The notes: generated by a model not told the origin, from the sequence alone. A stretch of DNA of 39,977 bases from Bacteroidota bacterium (GCA_030596025.1 JAUVKW010000005.1:1-39977); one strand, 5' to 3'; positions 1 to 10,027 are shown, counted from the first letter of the stretch. A program made the numbers and translations.

Positions 1-1687
1 TCAGGCTTAAATTCTGGATCTTTAAAGAAGCTGGAATTTCAACTTCCAGGTCACCAATAATTTCACTTGCACTCAATATAAAATTGTCTCTAAGACCAGT
101 TGCTCCATCAGGATTTATATTCACATCACCGGAATAATATAGAATTTCCGGCCTTAGTTCAATCAATTCAACAATGGAGGAATTGTCCCTGTTGAATTCC
201 ATTGAACTTTCTATCAGTGGATCATCTCTATCTTCTAATTTATCAATTGTAACCACGGGAGCATTTAAATCCTGTCTTTCTCCGGCAGAGGTTTCTCCCC
301 ATAAATCTACCTCAAGATTTGCAGGAACCCCAATGTTATTGGTGTACGGAATACGGATTTTGGGATCTGTGAATGTAATTGTCCCTGTGATCTTATCTAA
401 AATATCTCCTAGGTCAATTTCAAGAGAATCCAGGTCTATAGTATAGTTTTGTTCTCCAAAATATCCTTCAAGGTAATTAAAATCAAGATTTGACATGGTA
501 TAGTCCATGGTAAAGGCATCAGCAAAATTGAAACTTACCATACTTCCGGTTGAGACAATTTCTGCCATAAACTTAAAAGGAAGTTTATTATAAGGCTGTC
601 CCGGATCGATGGAGAAATCAATTGAGGCTCCGGCCATAGAAAGTGTTCCGCTTGCTGAGCCTCCTGATAAAACAGGGATTGCATATTTCAGGGTGTCCTC
701 ATTTAATTCTCCTGTAGGAAGAATAAGATTCACCTGAATATTTTCATTGAAACCTGAAGTTATATTATAATCAATATCCCCTGAAGCCATTTCAACATAA
801 GTTATTTCAGTACCAGGGTCCACATCTGTATCAATAGTATCTGTTTCAATAAAAAACACCTGATCGGGAAGTATTGCCGTTCCTGAGGAAACTACCATAT
901 TTTGTGAATTCAGAGAAATCAGGATAAGGTCGGTAAGATCGACATCTACATTTCCGGAACTTCCCGGAGAGGTAAAATCTACAATATCAAAATTCAGGTC
1001 ATTGGTAAGGTTCCCGCTTACATTAACTATTTGAGTTTGGCTGCCCATAGACGGAACAGCGGTATATACAAAAGCAGTACCAACCTGAGAGTTGTCAGAT
1101 GTATTCCTCAATATTAGTGTAAAAGACACTTCCACCGGTAATTGATTGGTAACTCCAATACTAATCTTTCCACTATCTACCATTACCTGTGTAAAATTGG
1201 AAAAAGGAGTCATGTTGAAATTCCCGGTATTGGGAGAAGGAACAGGAGGGAATATATCATTGGTTCCGTCACGTGACAACAGGGTACTCCTGGTTCCGGC
1301 ATCAAAATTTAAGGAAATAACATTCAATGTTAATGATCCATCGTAACTAAAATCATCTATGTATACACTTCCCAATGTTGCTGTCTTTGACTGAGGAGTC
1401 TGATCGGGCATATCTATTATATCGGTTACGCTATAAGTAAACAAAGAATCCTGCCTGTACATTAGCTTAATGGTACCATCAGGATTTACAACAATTGTAT
1501 CTTCTTTAGGTTCAAAACTATCTCCCAGGGTGAGAGATCCGGTAAGAGCAGGCAAAACGAATTTGGGACTTAAAGATATTTCCTTTGAAAGAGTGTTAAA
1601 GTCGTATTCTTCTTTAACACATGAGCTTATAATCAGGACAATACCGGCAAGTACCCATGCTAAATGATAGCTTTTAAAAGAATTCAT
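1..1687 (-). CDS. Large lipoprotein, 3' end cut by window edge
   Basis: Translating the minus strand from the ATG at 1687-1685 gives 562 codons without a stop up to base 2, so the gene continues past the left edge. The protein opens with a lysine-containing, hydrophobic lipoprotein signal ending in I-S-S-C, with the lipidated cysteine at residue 23. The rest is rich in Ser, Thr, Asp and Asn, with short beta-strand-like stretches and few charged clusters, as in beta-sandwich surface lipoproteins of Bacteroidota. I recognise no catalytic motif and cannot name a family. It lies 34 bases upstream of the DUF3352-like gene's stop codon only in map order: on the minus strand that gene is transcribed first and this one follows, so the two probably form an operon. 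Localisation to the outer membrane or periplasm is inferred from the lipobox. Confidence 0.85.
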   Translation of the reverse strand, partial: MNSFKSYHLAWVLAGIVLIISSCVKEEYDFNTLSKEISLSPKFVLPALTGSLTLGDSFEPKEDTIVVNPDGTIKLMYRQDSLFTYSVTDIIDMPDQTPQSKTATLGSVYIDDFSYDGSLTLNVISLNFDAGTRSTLLSRDGTNDIFPPVPSPNTGNFNMTPFSNFTQVMVDSGKISIGVTNQLPVEVSFTLILRNTSDNSQVGTAFVYTAVPSMGSQTQIVNVSGNLTNDLNFDIVDFTSPGSSGNVDVDLTDLILISLNSQNMVVSSGTAILPDQVFFIETDTIDTDVDPGTEITYVEMASGDIDYNITSGFNENIQVNLILPTGELNEDTLKYAIPVLSGGSASGTLSMAGASIDFSIDPGQPYNKLPFKFMAEIVSTGSMVSFNFADAFTMDYTMSNLDFNYLEGYFGEQNYTIDLDSLEIDLGDILDKITGTITFTDPKIRIPYTNNIGVPANLEVDLWGETSAGERQDLNAPVVTIDKLEDRDDPLIESSMEFNRDNSSIVELIELRPEILYYSGDVNINPDGATGLRDNFILSASEIIGDLEVEIPASLKIQNLSL

Positions 1688-1721
1688 GGTTTTATATTCT
1701 TAAATATTGATCGTTAATTAA

Positions 1722-4484
1722 CTAATTTACGGAATAATTGTATAAAAAGTTGTCTTCACCGCCAACAATTAAGTTAAATTTATTACTTGAGCTTCTGAAT
1801 TTTCCTATAGAAAACAATGTTTGACCTGAAAGTGGAAAATTACTATAGAGTTTCCCATCATTATTAAAAAGAAATATCTGATGGTCCAGGCCAGATACAA
1901 CACCAATTTTCATATCCCTTGAAGAGAAGGAATAAATAATTGGTTTAAGCCTTATTTCATTTTTAAATTCATAAGAAAACTTTTCTTTTCCTTCTGAATT
2001 ATAGACCATCAATTTCTTCCCATCCACAAAAATAAATTCATTTGACCCTGTTCCATCCAGATTCCTGAAATCAAAAAAATGGTTAGGACTGAGCTTGATT
2101 ATTGATTTCTTTTCCACTTTTCCCTCCAGATCAACAAAACAAATGGTTCCATCTGCCTGAGTGGTAACAAAACCTCCCCCATCACTGCGGTTCACAAAGA
2201 AAATATTTTGATTTTTTGGTTTCTCTATGCTTCCCTCAACAGAAACACGCACTTTCCCCCGCCGGTTTAAAATATATAGTTTGTATTGATCTGAAAAAAC
2301 AATATAATCCTTAGCTCCTGCTCTAATATGTTGGATGTTTGTCGTGATTATGGATTCTGTTATAGGAAACGACCATCCATTTATCGTTTTGCCTTCTTTA
2401 TCAAATAAATATATTTTCTTATCATTCCCTGCCAGGCAGTATCTATAATTTCTATTCCTTTCGTAGTCAAACAAGGCCAGTCCATTTGTTGCTTCTGCTC
2501 TTAATTTAACAGGGAACTTTTCAACATAATTTCCATTTCTGTCAATCAGGTAAATGTGATTTTTTGTATTTAATAGCAATTGTAGTTTTTTGTTTTTGTA
2601 AAAATCTATCTGGTAAATCTCACTGATTATTTTTCCCGGGATATTGATTTTCCAAAGAATCCTTCCGGTAGAATTTATCAGATAAATATTATTTTTTTCA
2701 TCCTGTATAAAAATTTCTTTATCACCGGTATTATGATTAGAAACAAAAACAGGCTTTGACATAAGGCTTGTGTCAAGTAAACTTTCCCATTCTGTCTCTG
2801 CTTTCTCATTATAAACAGGCTGATACTTCAAAACGAAATTGTTGTAAACCATAGTGTTTTCAACACTAAATTGAAATCCAATTGCCTGTATTTTCTGCAA
2901 AGTCTCGCTATGTTTTTCTAATCCAGCAGCATATTCTTTGGTTAATATTTTTTTGAATATATCAGTCGATCTTGGCACGTGGGAATAAAAGAAAAAATTT
3001 GATTTCGAAGAAAGTTTCTCCAGGAAATTCCGGTACTCAAAATTATTTATCAGTGTTTGCTGTAAAACCCGATAATGTATAAAGTTGGATAAAGACCTGG
3101 TAGAATTCCCAAATACCAAATAGGTTCCCACAAAACTTAAATGGGTAAAATCAGAATCTTCAAAAACCCCGCCAAACAAAATCTCAGGTATTTTAGATGA
3201 TGGAAGTTTATAGATCGGAAATTGGATAGCTTCATCTATTTTAACCATCTCGATCAGATCATCTAAAACTATAGAGTTCTTATTAGAGTAATTTTCGAGG
3301 TAATCATGGAAATATTCACGGGCCTGGCTTATACTTTTAACTTTGAATAATGCAAAACTATTTTCCTTGAAAGGTATATTTCTAATATCTGTATGAGCCA
3401 AAGCTACTTCATTCTCTAATATTTGTAGAAATAACTTCTTCGGTTCCATCCCCAGCTGAGTTTCCAGTTCATCTAATTTGGACTTATATGCATGAAATTC
3501 ATTGTTTTGTCTCAGATATTTTTCTCTGCTGTTAAAAAACTTCTCAAAATCACTAATTCCAAAAGCCAAATAGTTTATGGTATTGTCAGGAAGTACCTTG
3601 TCAACATTTATTTTTTGTGCAGATTGACCGGTGAAAAAATTTAAGTAGTTGTTAGATGAGTCACTACTATAAGAAAATCCATTCAATAAAATTGCATCAT
3701 TTTGTACGTGAAGATCAAGTTCTGCCCAATTTGCAAATGAACGGAATGCTTTCATTTTTCCATTCATACTTTCATTTAAGAACACAGACAAAAAGCGTGG
3801 AAAATTATCAAAATTAATGTACAAATTTGCATCAGTATTTCTTCCGGCTGTTTTATTTACCTGAATAAAACCTCTCTGGTTAAAAACATTTTGCTCAAGA
3901 TCCAGCTGCCTGATAGCACTTTCAACAAGGATGGGAGATGAACTAAACATGAATATTCCTTTATGTAAGGAATATACATATCTTCTGTTTCCGGCCGGGC
4001 TTGATATTTCACCTATCGTAACCTTCTGATAATCCCGTTTTTGAAACTTATTACTGGTTTTTAGAGCATTTGATATCACATTGTGTACAAAAGTGAAGCT
4101 AACATTAGGTGAAAGGTTCATTAAAAACAGCAATTCAATATCCTTTTTCCCTGTTTGATGTACACTTAATAAAAAGGTCTTATCACCAAACAGATCACCA
4201 AATTCACGATTTGATAATAATAATGAATCAATAAAGATAATATCCCGATCAGCCTTGCTAAGTTTTTCCAGCTTCTTCAATTGTTCCCATATCAGGTTTT
4301 CTTCCCTGATCTGAGCAGATAAATGGCTGTAACCAGAAGCTTCAATGATCACAGAGGCATCCTGGGGAACTGCTTTATACGGATTCTCCTGAATTCCAAA
4401 TCTTCCTCTTAAAAGAATATATCCTATACTAAGGATAGAAATAAGAATAAAAACCAACAGGATGCTCCAGATTTTCTTTGTCAT
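1722..4484 (-). CDS. Membrane-anchored DUF3352-like protein with C-terminal beta-propeller
   Basis: A 920-residue protein with one N-terminal transmembrane helix (about residues 7-25) and a large extracytoplasmic part. Residues about 40-560 resemble the DUF3352 proteins of Bacteroidota (opening PQDASVIIEASG after the anchor); this is my recollection of the family, not a search. From about residue 590 to the end there are seven or eight repeats of the form I/L-Y-L-I/F-D/N-x-x-G-K, for example IYLIDRNGNY, IYLFDKEGKT and IFLFNNDGKL, spaced roughly 40-50 residues apart, which fits a PQQ- or WD-like beta-propeller. The function is unknown; the propeller suggests protein binding or a scaffold role at the envelope. 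It is the first gene of a probable two-gene minus-strand operon with the lipoprotein, and it is divergent from the TonB-receptor gene. No catalytic residues are evident. Confidence 0.85.
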   Translation of the reverse strand: MTKKIWSILLVFILISILSIGYILLRGRFGIQENPYKAVPQDASVIIEASGYSHLSAQIREENLIWEQLKKLEKLSKADRDIIFIDSLLLSNREFGDLFGDKTFLLSVHQTGKKDIELLFLMNLSPNVSFTFVHNVISNALKTSNKFQKRDYQKVTIGEISSPAGNRRYVYSLHKGIFMFSSSPILVESAIRQLDLEQNVFNQRGFIQVNKTAGRNTDANLYINFDNFPRFLSVFLNESMNGKMKAFRSFANWAELDLHVQNDAILLNGFSYSSDSSNNYLNFFTGQSAQKINVDKVLPDNTINYLAFGISDFEKFFNSREKYLRQNNEFHAYKSKLDELETQLGMEPKKLFLQILENEVALAHTDIRNIPFKENSFALFKVKSISQAREYFHDYLENYSNKNSIVLDDLIEMVKIDEAIQFPIYKLPSSKIPEILFGGVFEDSDFTHLSFVGTYLVFGNSTRSLSNFIHYRVLQQTLINNFEYRNFLEKLSSKSNFFFYSHVPRSTDIFKKILTKEYAAGLEKHSETLQKIQAIGFQFSVENTMVYNNFVLKYQPVYNEKAETEWESLLDTSLMSKPVFVSNHNTGDKEIFIQDEKNNIYLINSTGRILWKINIPGKIISEIYQIDFYKNKKLQLLLNTKNHIYLIDRNGNYVEKFPVKLRAEATNGLALFDYERNRNYRYCLAGNDKKIYLFDKEGKTINGWSFPITESIITTNIQHIRAGAKDYIVFSDQYKLYILNRRGKVRVSVEGSIEKPKNQNIFFVNRSDGGGFVTTQADGTICFVDLEGKVEKKSIIKLSPNHFFDFRNLDGTGSNEFIFVDGKKLMVYNSEGKEKFSYEFKNEIRLKPIIYSFSSRDMKIGVVSGLDHQIFLFNNDGKLYSNFPLSGQTLFSIGKFRSSSNKFNLIVGGEDNFLYNYSVN

Positions 4485-4715
4485 AGGATTGAATGAAAGC
4501 AGTTCAGCTCAAAAATATAAAATTAAGCTCAATAATGAATATCAATCTGCCCTTCAATAATTACAAAAACCAAGAATATCATTCGTTTTTTGTGGTTTTG
4601 AATTCATCTCAAGATAATTTTTAGGCTTTTGAAGATTAAATGCCTCGAATTCTCATACCATGGAATAATTTTTGTGGTAGGTTAAGATTCGCTGTTTTAT
4701 AATCTTGAAGCTGGG

Positions 4716-7127
4716 ATGAAATTCGTTTTAAAATCATTTTTTGGTATCCTGTTTCTGCTAATATTTAATGCTTCTGCAGGACAAACTATCAGGGTATTGG
4801 ATCAAATTTCCGGTAATCCTGTACCAGATGTTGCTATTTTTAATCAGGCAATGAATAAATCTGTTATAAGCAAGCATGAAGGAGAAGCTTCTCTTGAAGT
4901 TTTTAATCATACTGATACAATAATCTTGCAACATCCAGCTTATAAAAGAATGTCTGTTACAATATCCCAGCTTGAAAAAATGGGATATGTTATTTATCTC
5001 GAGAAAGATGTTAGAATGCTGGATGAATTTGTACTCATTGTAAATCGCTGGGAACAGGAAATAAATGAAGTTCCCAACAAAATAAGCATTATTTCCAGAA
5101 CCGATGTTCAACTATACAATCCTCAAACAACTGCAGATCTGTTAAGTATTAACAATGCTGTATTTTTACAAAAATCTCAATTGGGCGGAGGAAGTCCTAT
5201 GATACGTGGATTTGCAGCCAACTCAGTACTTCTGGTAGTTGATGGAGTACGAATGAATAATGCCATTTATCGTAGTGGAAATCTGCAGAATGTCATTTCT
5301 CTGGATCCAAATGTTATTGAGCAATCTGAAGTAGTCTATGGCCCGGGATCTGTGGTTTATGGGAGTGATGCCCTTGGTGGAGTATTAGATTTTCATACTT
5401 TAAGACCAAAATTATCCACAGGTAAACAGCTCTATCTTTCTCTGAATGCAATAACCAGGCTTTCCTCTGCCAATAATGAAAAACTTGGCCATTTCGACTT
5501 AAATTTGGGTTTCCAAAAGTGGGCTTTTTTATCCAGTATTAGCTATAGTGATTATGAAGATTTAAAAATGGGCTCCGTGGGACATCCATCCTATTTGAGA
5601 AATGAATATGTGTCTCGAATTGATGGGAAAGATACAATATTGCAAAATGAAAATCCCGGCTTACAGAAATTTTCGGGTTACTCCCAGATAAATTTTACAG
5701 GGAAAGTGAGATTTAAGCCCAAAAACAATCTTAATTTCAATTATGCTTTTCATTATTCCAACACTTCGGATATTCCAAGATATGACAGGCTAATTCAATA
5801 TAACCAAGATAAGCTGAAATATGCCCGTTGGTATTATGGTCCACAAAAATGGTTTATGCATTTCCTAAATGGAGATTTTGAGCATAAAACTTTCTTGTAC
5901 GACAATGCAAAACTAACTATGGCATACCAGCAATATGAAGAAAGCAGACATTACCGGAGACTCAACGAAATTGATTTATTTCATCGCTTTGAAAAGGTTG
6001 ATATTTTTTCTTTCAATTATGATTTAAATAAAGATCTTGGAAATTCTCTTTCTGCATTTTATGGCATAGAAACAGTTTTTAATAATGTGAGTTCCATTGC
6101 TTATTCAGAAGACATTACCACCGGCATTGGTTCTCCAATACCAAGCCGTTACCCAAATGGACTGAATCAATATTATACACTGGCAATTTATTCTATGTTC
6201 AAATACAATTTGAATGAAAAAATAAACCTGAATGCTGGGTTTCGGTATAATTATATTTATTTGTATTCCACCATTGAGGATAACTCATTTTATAATTTCC
6301 CATTTGAAGAATTACTTCTAAAAAACAGTGCATTAAATGGATCTCTTGGCTTTGTTTTCAGGCAGGCTGAAAATTCTCAGATTAATGTTAACCTGGCTTC
6401 CGGTTTCAGAGCCCCGAACCTGGATGACGTTGCAAAGATTTTTGATTCTGAACCGGGTGGTGTTGTTGTTCCAAATGATAATCTAAAACCAGAATATACT
6501 TACAACATTGATCTTGGATGGATTAAAAAATTCGGTGAAACTATAGATTTTGAAATAACCGGGTTTTATACATATCTGAAAGATGCTATGGTACGGCGCC
6601 CATATTCTTTCAACGGGTTTAATACAATTATGTATGATCGTGAAATGAGTAAGGTTTATGCTGTTGTGAATGTCAAAAATGCAAATCTCTACGGATTTAG
6701 CTTAAACCTGGGATTTATGATTTCTCCATCTTTTTCTCTAAAAACCGACTTTACCTATATGAAAGGAAAAGACAATGAAGACCTTCCATTAAGACATATC
6801 CCTCCATATTACGGGGGTTTACATATACTATTTGAGAAAACAATCATAAAAGCAGATCTATACGCTTTATACAATGGAGAAATTTCTAATGAAAATCTAT
6901 CCCCCGAGGAACAATCCAAACTGCACATGTATGAACTTGACCAAAATGGAATGCCTTACTCTCCATCATGGTACTCATTGAATTTTAAGACATCTGTGCA
7001 GGTAACTAAAAAGTTAACATTTATGGGAGGGGTTGAAAATATACTTGATCATCGTTACAGGCCTTATTCTTCAGGAATTGTAGCTCCCGGCAGAAACTTT
7101 TTCCTCTCCATTAAAGTTAGCATTTAG
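4716..7127 (+). CDS. TonB-dependent outer-membrane receptor
   Basis: An 803-residue outer-membrane beta-barrel transporter driven by TonB/ExbBD. Residues 1-22 form a signal peptide. Residues about 24-95 are a carboxypeptidase-regulatory-like beta-sandwich typical of Bacteroidota receptors. The plug follows (about 110-235), with GGGSPMIRGFAANSVLLVVD and VYGPGSVVYGSDALGG, which closely match the haemoglobin/transferrin/lactoferrin-type receptor family. The barrel holds the SGFRAPNLDD and NDNLKPEYTYN stretches, corresponding to the FRAP and NPNL region of haem receptors, and ends in the aliphatic strand FFLSIKVSI. A haem or haemoprotein substrate is possible but not shown, since no haem uptake genes lie nearby. 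A TAATCTTG element at 4700-4707 may be its -7 box, leaving almost no leader. A strong hairpin follows the stop. Confidence 0.93.
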   Translation: MKFVLKSFFGILFLLIFNASAGQTIRVLDQISGNPVPDVAIFNQAMNKSVISKHEGEASLEVFNHTDTIILQHPAYKRMSVTISQLEKMGYVIYLEKDVRMLDEFVLIVNRWEQEINEVPNKISIISRTDVQLYNPQTTADLLSINNAVFLQKSQLGGGSPMIRGFAANSVLLVVDGVRMNNAIYRSGNLQNVISLDPNVIEQSEVVYGPGSVVYGSDALGGVLDFHTLRPKLSTGKQLYLSLNAITRLSSANNEKLGHFDLNLGFQKWAFLSSISYSDYEDLKMGSVGHPSYLRNEYVSRIDGKDTILQNENPGLQKFSGYSQINFTGKVRFKPKNNLNFNYAFHYSNTSDIPRYDRLIQYNQDKLKYARWYYGPQKWFMHFLNGDFEHKTFLYDNAKLTMAYQQYEESRHYRRLNEIDLFHRFEKVDIFSFNYDLNKDLGNSLSAFYGIETVFNNVSSIAYSEDITTGIGSPIPSRYPNGLNQYYTLAIYSMFKYNLNEKINLNAGFRYNYIYLYSTIEDNSFYNFPFEELLLKNSALNGSLGFVFRQAENSQINVNLASGFRAPNLDDVAKIFDSEPGGVVVPNDNLKPEYTYNIDLGWIKKFGETIDFEITGFYTYLKDAMVRRPYSFNGFNTIMYDREMSKVYAVVNVKNANLYGFSLNLGFMISPSFSLKTDFTYMKGKDNEDLPLRHIPPYYGGLHILFEKTIIKADLYALYNGEISNENLSPEEQSKLHMYELDQNGMPYSPSWYSLNFKTSVQVTKKLTFMGGVENILDHRYRPYSSGIVAPGRNFFLSIKVSI

Positions 7128-7131
7128 GAAG

Positions 7132-7211
7132 AAAAAATAGGGACAGCTTCCCATTAAACCTACTTGTAATCAAGAAAAATCTAATAAAATGGGAAGCTGT
7201 CTCTATTTTTT
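7132..7211 (+). terminator. Long inverted repeat, likely terminator
   Basis: The arms at 7132-7155 and 7188-7211 are complementary over 24 positions with one mismatch, around a 32-base loop. The left arm starts with six A and the right arm ends in six T, so the stem works as an intrinsic terminator for the receptor gene that stops at 7127, and would work in both directions. The stem is longer and the loop larger than in most terminators, so a small repeat element is an alternative. Confidence 0.7.
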
Positions 7212-7263
7212 ATCCTTCAGCTTTTTTTGTATTTTAGCTAAACCGAATCCATACTTGCAATAA

Positions 7264-9366
7264 TTGGTAGCTTTAAGAAAATACATAAGCCTGTTTCTCC
7301 TTTTTCTTGTATTCTTTTATAATCCAGGGAGACTTCTGGGACAAAATTTATCCAGGGTTATACTTACTAAACCTTACTCTGAAAATCACCTTAATTTTTC
7401 GGGGGACCATCAGTATCAGACTACTCAAGCACCGGCTCCTAAGCCTTTGCGAATTCAGGTACTTGACAAAAATTCCAGGCCAGTAAAGGGTATAGTTGTT
7501 GGTTTTGAGCTTATTTCACAACCCCCATCTGCTGTTGGTTTTACTATAAACCCTGCAGTCGCCACTTCAGATAGTATGGGTTATATAACTACCTATATTC
7601 ATCTTGGTTCAAAACCCGGAGAGTATTTTATCTCTGCCAGGGCAATAAATTCCAAGAGCAATCTGGTAGTTTTTGAAGCACATGCCCGAGATTCAAAATG
7701 GCTATTCATTTTACTCACAGGACTTATTGGTGGATTAAGTTTATTCATTATGGGAATGGTAATGATGAGTGATGGAATGAAAAAAGCTGCAGGAGATAAG
7801 ATGCGAGCTATTCTTACCGGAATTACAAACAACAGGTTTGTGGCTGTATTTATTGGGGCTGCAGTAACCATGGTCATACAAAGTAGCAGTGCAACCACGG
7901 TGATGTTGGTGGGTTTTGTGCAATCGGGGTTAATGACTTTTGCCCAATCACTTGGCATTATTCTCGGAGCCGATATAGGAACCACTGTTACTGCCCAGAT
8001 TATTGCGTTCAAACTTACAGACTATGCTTTATGGTTTGTTGCAATTGGATTTGGACTTCAGATATTCTCCTCCAGCACCAAACTTAAAGAAGTTGGAACC
8101 AGTATCCTGGGATTTGGGATTCTGTTTTTTGGAATTCACATCATGTCAGAAGCTATGGCTCCCTTGAGAACCTATGAGCCATTTATTGAAATCCTGCTGG
8201 AACTGGAAAATCCACTATTTGGAATATTAATTGGTGCACTCTTAACCGCACTTTTTCAAAGCAGTAGTGCCTTTATTGGGATTATAATCATCATATCCAC
8301 ACAAGGAATGATAAGCCTTGAAGCGGCAATTTCCCTGCTGCTTGGAGCAAATTTAGGAACTGCTATTACAGCAATTCTTGCCAGTTTGAATGCAAACAGA
8401 GATGCTAAAAAGGTCGCCCTTGCTCATACTATTTTTAAAGTTTTAGGCATACTGGTTTTTGTATGGTGGATTCCGAAATTTGCTGAAATCATTCAACAAA
8501 TATCTCCACAGGCTGATCCTGGTCTTTCCAGGATAGAATATATGGCACAGGTTGTTCCCAGACAAATCGCAAATGCTCATACTATTTTTAATGTTACTCT
8601 TACTATTCTTTTTTTACCTTTTACCAGAAAATTTGCAAACCTAATTGATAAAATTCTTCCTGATAAAACAATACCTGAAGATGCTGAAATAGAAGTTAAA
8701 TATCTGGATGAAAATATAATCAGCACACCTGCCCTTGCCCTGTCACTTGCAAAACAAGAAGTTTGCAGGATAGGTGACATGGTACAGGATATGGCTAATG
8801 ATATTATCTTACCCTTCTTCGTAAAGGATACTTCAGTTTTGAGCAGTATCATTCGCCAGGAAAAGCAAATCAACTATTTACGTGACAAGATCAATTCATA
8901 CCTTAGAAAAATTACCCGGGAGGATATCAGAGAAGAAAGAGTAAACGAAGCTTTTCAGATTATGTACACAGTAAAAGAATTTGAACAAATAGCAGACCTG
9001 ATATCGAAGAATTTAATCCCAAGAGCTTACGATTGGGTACAAAGCTCACATGAGTTTACTGAAGAAGGCAAAAAAGAACTTATGGTTCATCATATAAGCA
9101 CTCAGAAACAAATTAGACGGGCTATTACTGTTTTTACTGACCTGAACCTGGAAAAGGCGAAGGAGATGAAACAGAAGAACAAAAAGTACCGCCAAATGGC
9201 AATTGAGCTTGAAAGGCAGCATTTTCAACGCATCAGACAAGATATCAGACAAAGTATAGAAAGCAGCGAAATGCACCTGGAATTAATTACCAGTTTTAAA
9301 ATAATTACCAGCCATGCTACCAATATTGCCAGGATAATGCTGGAATGGCAAATCAAATCCGAATAA
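7264..9366 (+). CDS. Na/Pi cotransporter family protein with Ig-like and PhoU-like domains
   Basis: A 700-residue inner-membrane protein of the Na+/phosphate symporter family (NptA/YjbB-like). The start is a TTG, because a stop codon lies directly upstream (7261-7263) and only this start includes the signal-peptide-like first 26 residues. Residues about 58-140 look like a bacterial Ig-like domain (Big_1 type: LRIQVLDKNSRPVKGIVVGF), which is unusual for this family. The membrane part starts near 142 and has the two inverted-repeat signatures QSSSATTVM (residue 206) and QSSSAFIG (residue 332). The last 220 residues are helical and charged, like the PhoU-type domain seen in family members. The role is probably phosphate transport or export; the direction cannot be told from sequence. 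A truncated cyanophycinase gene follows at once. Confidence 0.9.
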   Translation: MVALRKYISLFLLFLVFFYNPGRLLGQNLSRVILTKPYSENHLNFSGDHQYQTTQAPAPKPLRIQVLDKNSRPVKGIVVGFELISQPPSAVGFTINPAVATSDSMGYITTYIHLGSKPGEYFISARAINSKSNLVVFEAHARDSKWLFILLTGLIGGLSLFIMGMVMMSDGMKKAAGDKMRAILTGITNNRFVAVFIGAAVTMVIQSSSATTVMLVGFVQSGLMTFAQSLGIILGADIGTTVTAQIIAFKLTDYALWFVAIGFGLQIFSSSTKLKEVGTSILGFGILFFGIHIMSEAMAPLRTYEPFIEILLELENPLFGILIGALLTALFQSSSAFIGIIIIISTQGMISLEAAISLLLGANLGTAITAILASLNANRDAKKVALAHTIFKVLGILVFVWWIPKFAEIIQQISPQADPGLSRIEYMAQVVPRQIANAHTIFNVTLTILFLPFTRKFANLIDKILPDKTIPEDAEIEVKYLDENIISTPALALSLAKQEVCRIGDMVQDMANDIILPFFVKDTSVLSSIIRQEKQINYLRDKINSYLRKITREDIREERVNEAFQIMYTVKEFEQIADLISKNLIPRAYDWVQSSHEFTEEGKKELMVHHISTQKQIRRAITVFTDLNLEKAKEMKQKNKKYRQMAIELERQHFQRIRQDIRQSIESSEMHLELITSFKIITSHATNIARIMLEWQIKSE

Positions 9367-9379
9367 AAATTTGTATTAA

Positions 9380-10027
9380 ATACAATCCATATTTGGTGTA
9401 AAGAATATACAAATCGTGCATACCTATGATCCTGAAATTGCAAACACTGAAGAATTTGTTGTTCCCATCAAAAAGGCCAATGCTATTTGGTTTGGTGGAG
9501 GAAGGCAATGGAGACTGGTGGATGCATATGCCAATACTTTAACAGAAATGGAAATTCGCAAGGTTTTGGATCGTGGAGGAGTAATTGGTGGTAGTTCTGC
9601 CGGGGCAACTATTCAGGGAACTTTCCTGGCGAGAGGAGATACTAAAACAAATCGAATTATGATGGGAGACCACCAGAAAGGGTTTAATTATTTAAAAAAA
9701 TCGGTGATTGATCAACACCTGCTTGTTAGAAACAGACAGTTTGATCTGATTGAGATACTGGATACTCATCCTGGATTATTGGGAATTGGCCTTGATGAGA
9801 ATACTGCAATAATTGTACAGGGGAATAAATTTGAAGTCATGGGAAAAAGCTTTGTTGCCATATATGACACAGATCTCTGGGGAAAAATGGAAAAACCCGG
9901 CAATAATTTCACACTTCCAAATCAGGGAAAATTCTTTTTGCTTAGAGCAGGAGATAAATATGATATGGAAAAACGGGAAGTTTTTTATTGGAATGGGAGC
10001 AACAGGGAGATTTCAACAGACAAGTAA
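9380..10027 (+). pseudogene. 5'-truncated cyanophycinase-like S51 peptidase
   Basis: The coding frame encodes the middle and C-terminal part of a cyanophycinase-family (MEROPS S51) serine peptidase. It carries AIWFGGGRQWRLVDAY, the nucleophile motif GGSSAGA and the stretches DQHLLVRNRQFDL and GIGLDENTA. Homology-like sequence (IFGVKNIQIVHTYD) begins right after an in-frame stop at 9377-9379, and the first 70-80 residues expected in the family are missing. The remaining frame has a GTG at 9416 that would give 203 residues against a usual length near 270-300. The gene starts 13 bases after the transporter's stop, so the N-terminal half was probably lost in a deletion. Without the N-terminal strand-helix layer the fold should not form, so I call it a pseudogene. 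A translated fragment cannot be excluded. A good terminator follows. Confidence 0.75.

Noticed and set aside
174-1667. Plus-strand frames of 65-90 codons at the left end
   Set aside because: They lie antisense to the open lipoprotein frame, which has a clear lipobox and no stop over 562 codons.
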